The notes beneath the pieces were generated by a model that searched no databases, was not told where the DNA came from, and was given only the letters and a program-made list of their open reading frames with translations. The translations under genes and the position numbers were made by a program. From contig NC_056533.1 of NCBI RefSeq assembly GCF_910596095.1, forward strand, positions 4,033,001-4,097,000: 64,000 bases of DNA, in the 5' to 3' direction. Of this stretch, positions 60,101 through 64,000 are shown in pieces; positions within the stretch are counted from its first letter, which is position 1, and each line of letters starts with the position of its first letter. The DNA comes from Thunnus maccoyii. Lineage: Eukaryota > Chordata > Actinopteri > Scombriformes > Scombridae.

Positions 60101-62307
60101 CAGATGTTCTCAACATCCCATATTTGTCCTGTCAGCCTCCCGAGAAAGGTCCATCATCATTCGTGGACTGGAGTCTTTCTCTGCAGTGTCCTGCATCCGT
60201 TTCAGACCCTACCAGGACGGCGATAGTGAGTGGCTGAGCATTGAGTCGAGGAGCGGGTAAGGCTCTGGCCGTATGGCTTTCTACACAACGGCAGGGTTTT
60301 AAACCATGCATGTTGGAGTTCTCCGAGTTGTTATTTGTAATTGTACACCCTCAACCAGCCTTGAGCCTCACTGGTACGCAGATAAAACCTCTGACGTAAA
60401 TAAATACTTGAGAATAACAAAGAAATTCAGAATATTCATGTTTGAATAGAGATTTGAGAGAATGCAACATAATGACCTGCATACTTGTTACATTGTTGTG
60501 CTTTAAAAATCCTTGTAGAACAACACTTCATAATTCTACATGTATGATTTCTAAAATCTGCTTTACGTTTATGTGTTCACAGCTGCTACTCCTTTGTGGG
60601 TCGTCAGGGTGGTAGTCAGACCGTGTCTCTGAGCCGCCAGGGCTGTCTGTACCACAGCACCGTCCAGCACGAGCTGCTCCACGCCCTCGGCTTCAACCAT
60701 GAACAGACTCGCTCCGACAGGGACAGCTACATCAGGGTGTACTGGGAGAACATCATCAATGGTTAGACTCACACACTCTCTCAGTTTCACCCTCTATTAC
60801 ATGACTTGTATTTGACATGACAAGTATTTCTAAAGTAAAGGCAGAAATAGCCTCACTGTTTGAAAAGAGAGAAAAAATAATCACTGTTTTCTGGCTGTTT
60901 CATTAAACAGAAGCCCAGTGAAAAAACATTTAAGAGGGAGCTCTGAAGCTATAGACTCAAACAGAAAACGTAAAGGGGTGGAGGCCTGGGTGGGACCGAG
61001 GCAGTTGACTGTAATAGGCTGAGACATAATATCTGCTTAACAGAGCAACGATTCTCAAAAGCCAGAGTATTTTCCCTCAGGTTGACCACAGTCAGTGGCT
61101 GTTAATAGAACTGCTTCTTCAAGGCTTCATCACTCAACCGTGTTTGTATAAAGAGCTGAATTTAACCATGTATGCAACCTACAGTCAGATCAACAGGCCT
61201 TCATTGTATCGTATAAGGTCATGAATGCAATGTGCGTGACAACATGAAAATAGGCATTTTTATATAATTATTTATTGATATTGAAAGTTCATTTTTTGCA
61301 GGCCAGATTTAACATTTGTCAAACGTGTGAAAAACTACTGGTGCTTTAGCTTAACGCATTAAGTTAATCTTTGTACAACTTTTTACAATCCTCTCACTCT
61401 GCATACTTAAATTTGAAAGTGTAAATGTATGATTTTACATGTACATTTTCTCTCATCTCTGCAGACATGAAGTACAACTTCAACACGATTAACACTCTGA
61501 ACCAGGGGACTACTTATGACTACAACTCTGTCATGCAATATGAGAAGTATGGATAACTTCATGTTTGTGTCATCTACTATATTTGAAACATTTTCATTTA
61601 TCTTTCACTTCCCCTGCAACTTCATACAGGTACTTGCTATCAGTGTCTGATAGCAATTAATATTGCATAAGATACGACTAGCAGCTTAGTTAGATTCAAC
61701 GGTTGATTTCAGGTAATTCCACTGCCTGTACAAGACGTCCTTTATCACATGATAAGTGACTCTGGGGGAGCAACACGACTAATATGACTCCGCTTTTAAT
61801 GGAATAGTTACGCAATTTGGGAATTACACTAATTCGCTTTCTTGCCAAGAGAGAGATGAGAAGATCAATACCATAGAGCGATTTCGATCTTCTCACCTAT
61901 CTCTCAGCAAAAAAGTGGTTAAGCACAGTTCGTAGAACATCAAAATATTAAATAACAATTATCACATCACACTTGTCCCCTTTCAGGCAATTAAACCCAA
62001 ACTCAACCTGCACTGAACTGCTGTTTCTATGATTCTCTAGGTACGCCTTCTCCAAGAACAACCGTCCCACTATGTTGCCCATTCCCAACAACAACGTGCC
62101 TTTTGGCCAGGCCACCCAGATGAGCAAGAATGACATTGATAGACTGAACAGGCTCTACAAGTGCTGTGAGTATACTATAAGCTGACCAGACTGAACACAA
62201 ATACATTAAAGCACAGACACAACATTGTTTGAATATTCTATGAGTCCCACTAATGCAGTGTCTATCAAAAATGTTTCCTCCTAATGACATGCATTTCTTC
62301 TGCAGAA
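57138..62307 (+). CDS. Astacin metalloprotease D, C6AST/hatching-enzyme type (9 coding exons)
   Basis: Exons: 57138-57197, 57928-57931 (4-nt microexon), 58091-58168, 59212-59367, 60136-60256, 60583-60761, 61465-61546, 62041-62165, 62306-62307 (the last two bases of a split TAA stop). Sum 807 nt, 268 residues. Signal peptide: [16 protein letters not shown] aspartate switch at about Asp60. Mature start at about Asn70 ([10 protein letters not shown]). Zinc site [15 protein letters not shown] with His169, Glu170, His173 and His179. Met-turn SVMQY as in gene A, and six cysteines. The catalytic exons have exactly the lengths of those in A (156, 121, 179, 82, 125 nt). A poly(A) signal AATAAA is at 62409-62414. 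It is the closest intact relative of gene A in the window. It is a secreted zinc endopeptidase; choriolytic, nephrosin-like or other use cannot be decided from the sequence alone. Confidence 0.92.
57928..57931 (+). other. 4-nt microexon (GAAG) of astacin gene D
   Basis: AGTACAG|GAAG|GTAAGA. With these four bases the frame runs [14 protein letters not shown]; without them exon 3 would be out of frame. Confidence 0.75.
58262..58390 (+). repeat. Diverged MITE in gene D intron
   Basis: CTATGTAACTTTTGATAAGCAGTTG and AAACATAGTGTAACAGTAGCAC match the elements in genes A and B, but this copy sits in a different intron (between exons 3 and 4). Confidence 0.5.
58728..58970 (+). mobile_element. Second Helitron-like fragment
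   Basis: TATCTACTAAAGGAACGAATCC, GAACCATTCATTCAATCGAC, CACACTTGGTGGGTG and GAGCCGCTCCGCTCTG parallel 53047-53290. It lies inside a gene D intron. Confidence 0.6.
59019..59140 (+). mobile_element. Fragment resembling the N-terminus of a BED/hAT-type transposase-derived protein
   Basis: The frame starting [20 protein letters not shown], followed by [13 protein letters not shown], resembles the start of fish ZBED/GTF2IRD2-like hAT proteins. It stops after about 40 codons. Together with the adjacent Helitron-like text it may form one composite insertion. Confidence 0.45.
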
Positions 62308-62408
62308 ACTGCATGTCACCTTTGACCTGCCGCCCTGATGACATCACAGCTTGCTGATGAAGGAGATGAGGATGTGGGCCAGATTTAACTGATGGATTGT
62401 CCTGTAAA

Positions 62409-62414
62409 AATAAA
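62409..62414 (+). terminator. Poly(A) signal of astacin gene D
   Basis: AATAAA lies about 100 bases after the stop codon. Confidence 0.75.
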
Positions 62415-62710
62415 CATGCAAACTTTGACTTGCTGCTTTACTCTTCAATGAAATGGCAAAGAAAACAGACACATTATACAATCTGGTGATGTTACTGAGA
62501 TAATGAATTTCAAATAACAGCCTTATGATATTTCTATGTCACATCAGAAATCATAACGGGCTTCAATCAGCTAATTTCCTTGTGTGATTATCGTTCCCAC
62601 TCATGTTATTCTGAGTCAGAAAACAAAATAGTTTGACATTTTGAAAAATAAGCTATTACATTTTCTGGCTGGGAGTTTGATAAGATCAATATCACTCTCT
62701 TATCTGTCCT

Positions 62711-63163
62711 TTAAAGTCCCACTTCACTCAAAAATGTTTTTCTTCTTGTTCCTACAGTTGGATGTTTGAGCCTCACTGTGCAGAATGATGTCTGTGCAGA
62801 GTTTCAAACTAGGAAGCTGTTTTCACATTCATCTGCCGAAGCTTTCTCTGTGCTCACCAAAAATCTGATTTTAATGCATGTACCTTCAAGCATGATTTGT
62901 GACATCACAACTAGTTTGGATCCAATCGTGGTCCAGTATTCAAGTCTCCAGTACACATACACTAATAATGGACTTTGTGTCCAACTGTTAAACTTCTGGA
63001 ATCTATGAATATTTGCATATTCATAGATTCTGGAGTTCTTAATGCGGGGGCAGTATATGTGATTTTAAGGATTTTAATGAGGTAATCATGTTAGACACAA
63101 ATTATTATTCAAAGTAGAGCATTTTATATACATTGTAGAAAAGTCTGGAGGGGATCTTTAAAA
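62711..63163 (+). mobile_element. Copy 3 of the dispersed TTAA-type MITE family (best preserved)
   Basis: It is bounded by TTTAAAGTCCCACTTC on the left and GGAGGGGATCTTTAAA on the right, which are imperfect inverted repeats joined to TTAA. The interior has TTGGATGTTTGAGCCTCACTG, TGACATCACAACTAGTTTGG and ATATTCATAGATTCTGGAG as in copies 1 and 2. The TTAA target suggests piggyBac-type mobilisation. Confidence 0.75.
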
Positions 63164-64000
63164 TATGAAGCTACAGCCAGGAGGCGATTAGCTTAGCTTA
63201 GCAAGAGGACTGGAACCGGGAAACAGCAAGCCTGGCTCTGTCCAACTGTTACAAAACCTGCCAACCAGCACTTCTAAAGCTCACTAATTAACACAACCAT
63301 TCTTGGTTGTTTAATCCTTACAAACATTAGTGGGTGGACTTTCTTACCTTTTAAAAGAGCTAGACTAGCTGTTTTTTGGTTTCCAGTGCTAAGTTAAGCT
63401 AGCCAACTGCTGGCTGTAGCCTCATATTTAACAGATACAGTGCTATGGAATAAATGTATTTCCCAAAAAGTTCAACCATTTCTTTAAATATCTCATGATC
63501 TATAGAAACAAAGTCCAGTACAGGGATACTAATAAAAATCACTACCTCTGCTTTAAATATCATCTTCACAGGAGTTTTAAATGGTTGTACAGTATTGCAC
63601 ACTGAAGACTTTTTATTTTGGCAGCCAGGTCCTCTAACACTTTTTTTCCCTTGAAGTCTAAAAAAACAGTTCATAGTTTGACCTCCACCTTCTCTCACAA
63701 AAGCAGAAAGACTCGACTTGTCCTTCTAATAACACTGATGACATTAAATTGGAAAGTATGAATGAACATGGCACATGTAGATAAGATTTGTATTTTAATA
63801 CAGTATAGTACAAAAACTGATTTCTTGGCCAACCTGTACAACAAATATCTCTCTGTAACAGGCAGAAGTGTTTGTTAGTGGTGTTGGATGCTGACATGTC
63901 AATACTAGCTAAAAGTCAAGGACAACTTGGATTGAAAAGAAACATCAGTTCAGCTCTTTATGAACACTTATCTTTCTAGTGCATATTTTATGATACACAG
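63164..64000. other. 3' flank beyond astacin gene D, no gene seen
   Basis: A stretch with GAGGCGATTAGCTTAGCTTAGC (63180) resembles another common fish repeat. Nothing coding is recognised up to the window edge. Confidence 0.45.

Overview
The window is teleost fish nuclear DNA, probably from a percomorph. It has short exons with GT-AG introns, no operons, AT-rich intergenic DNA, many short non-autonomous DNA transposons of types common in spiny-rayed fishes, and several fish-specific six-cysteine astacin genes. Almost none of the coding sequence lies in long open frames. I built the genes by joining short exons whose splice phases close exactly; each of the six intact models sums to a whole number of codons.

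Layout: ankdd1a (+, 2387-11660, 15 exons, 508 codons) encodes ankyrin repeats plus a death domain. A gene-free stretch follows, ending in a LINE 3' end. znf414 (+, 17076-20499, 5 exons, 303 codons) is a zinc-finger gene. mtch2 (-, 22670-32976, 13 exons, 301 codons) encodes the mitochondrial outer-membrane carrier homolog and converges tail to tail with znf414.

From 34.5 kb to 62.4 kb there is a cluster of astacin metalloprotease genes of the hatching-enzyme/nephrosin (C6AST) group: gene A (-, 34637-38033, 272 codons), gene B (-, 41162-45515, 278 codons), pseudogene C (+, about 50772-52862) and gene D (+, 57138-62307, 268 codons). All three intact genes carry the HExxHxxGFNHE zinc site and six cysteines and keep the same intron phases through the catalytic domain. 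A, C and D share a 4-nt microexon; in B that place holds a 31-nt exon. C is an inverted, near-identical copy of gene A that has lost the signal-peptide exon and both exons around the active site.

The first three genes have unrelated jobs (innate signalling or apoptosis adaptor, nuclear zinc-finger protein, mitochondrial membrane protein insertion). The astacins are one expanded family of secreted proteases. The rest is transposon debris: two LINE 3' fragments, TTAA-flanked and hAT-type MITEs, a TIR element with an internal palindrome, Helitron-like pieces, a fragment resembling the P2X7 C-terminal cysteine domain, and microsatellites. I saw no CRISPR, rRNA or convincing tRNA, and no retroviral or LTR element.
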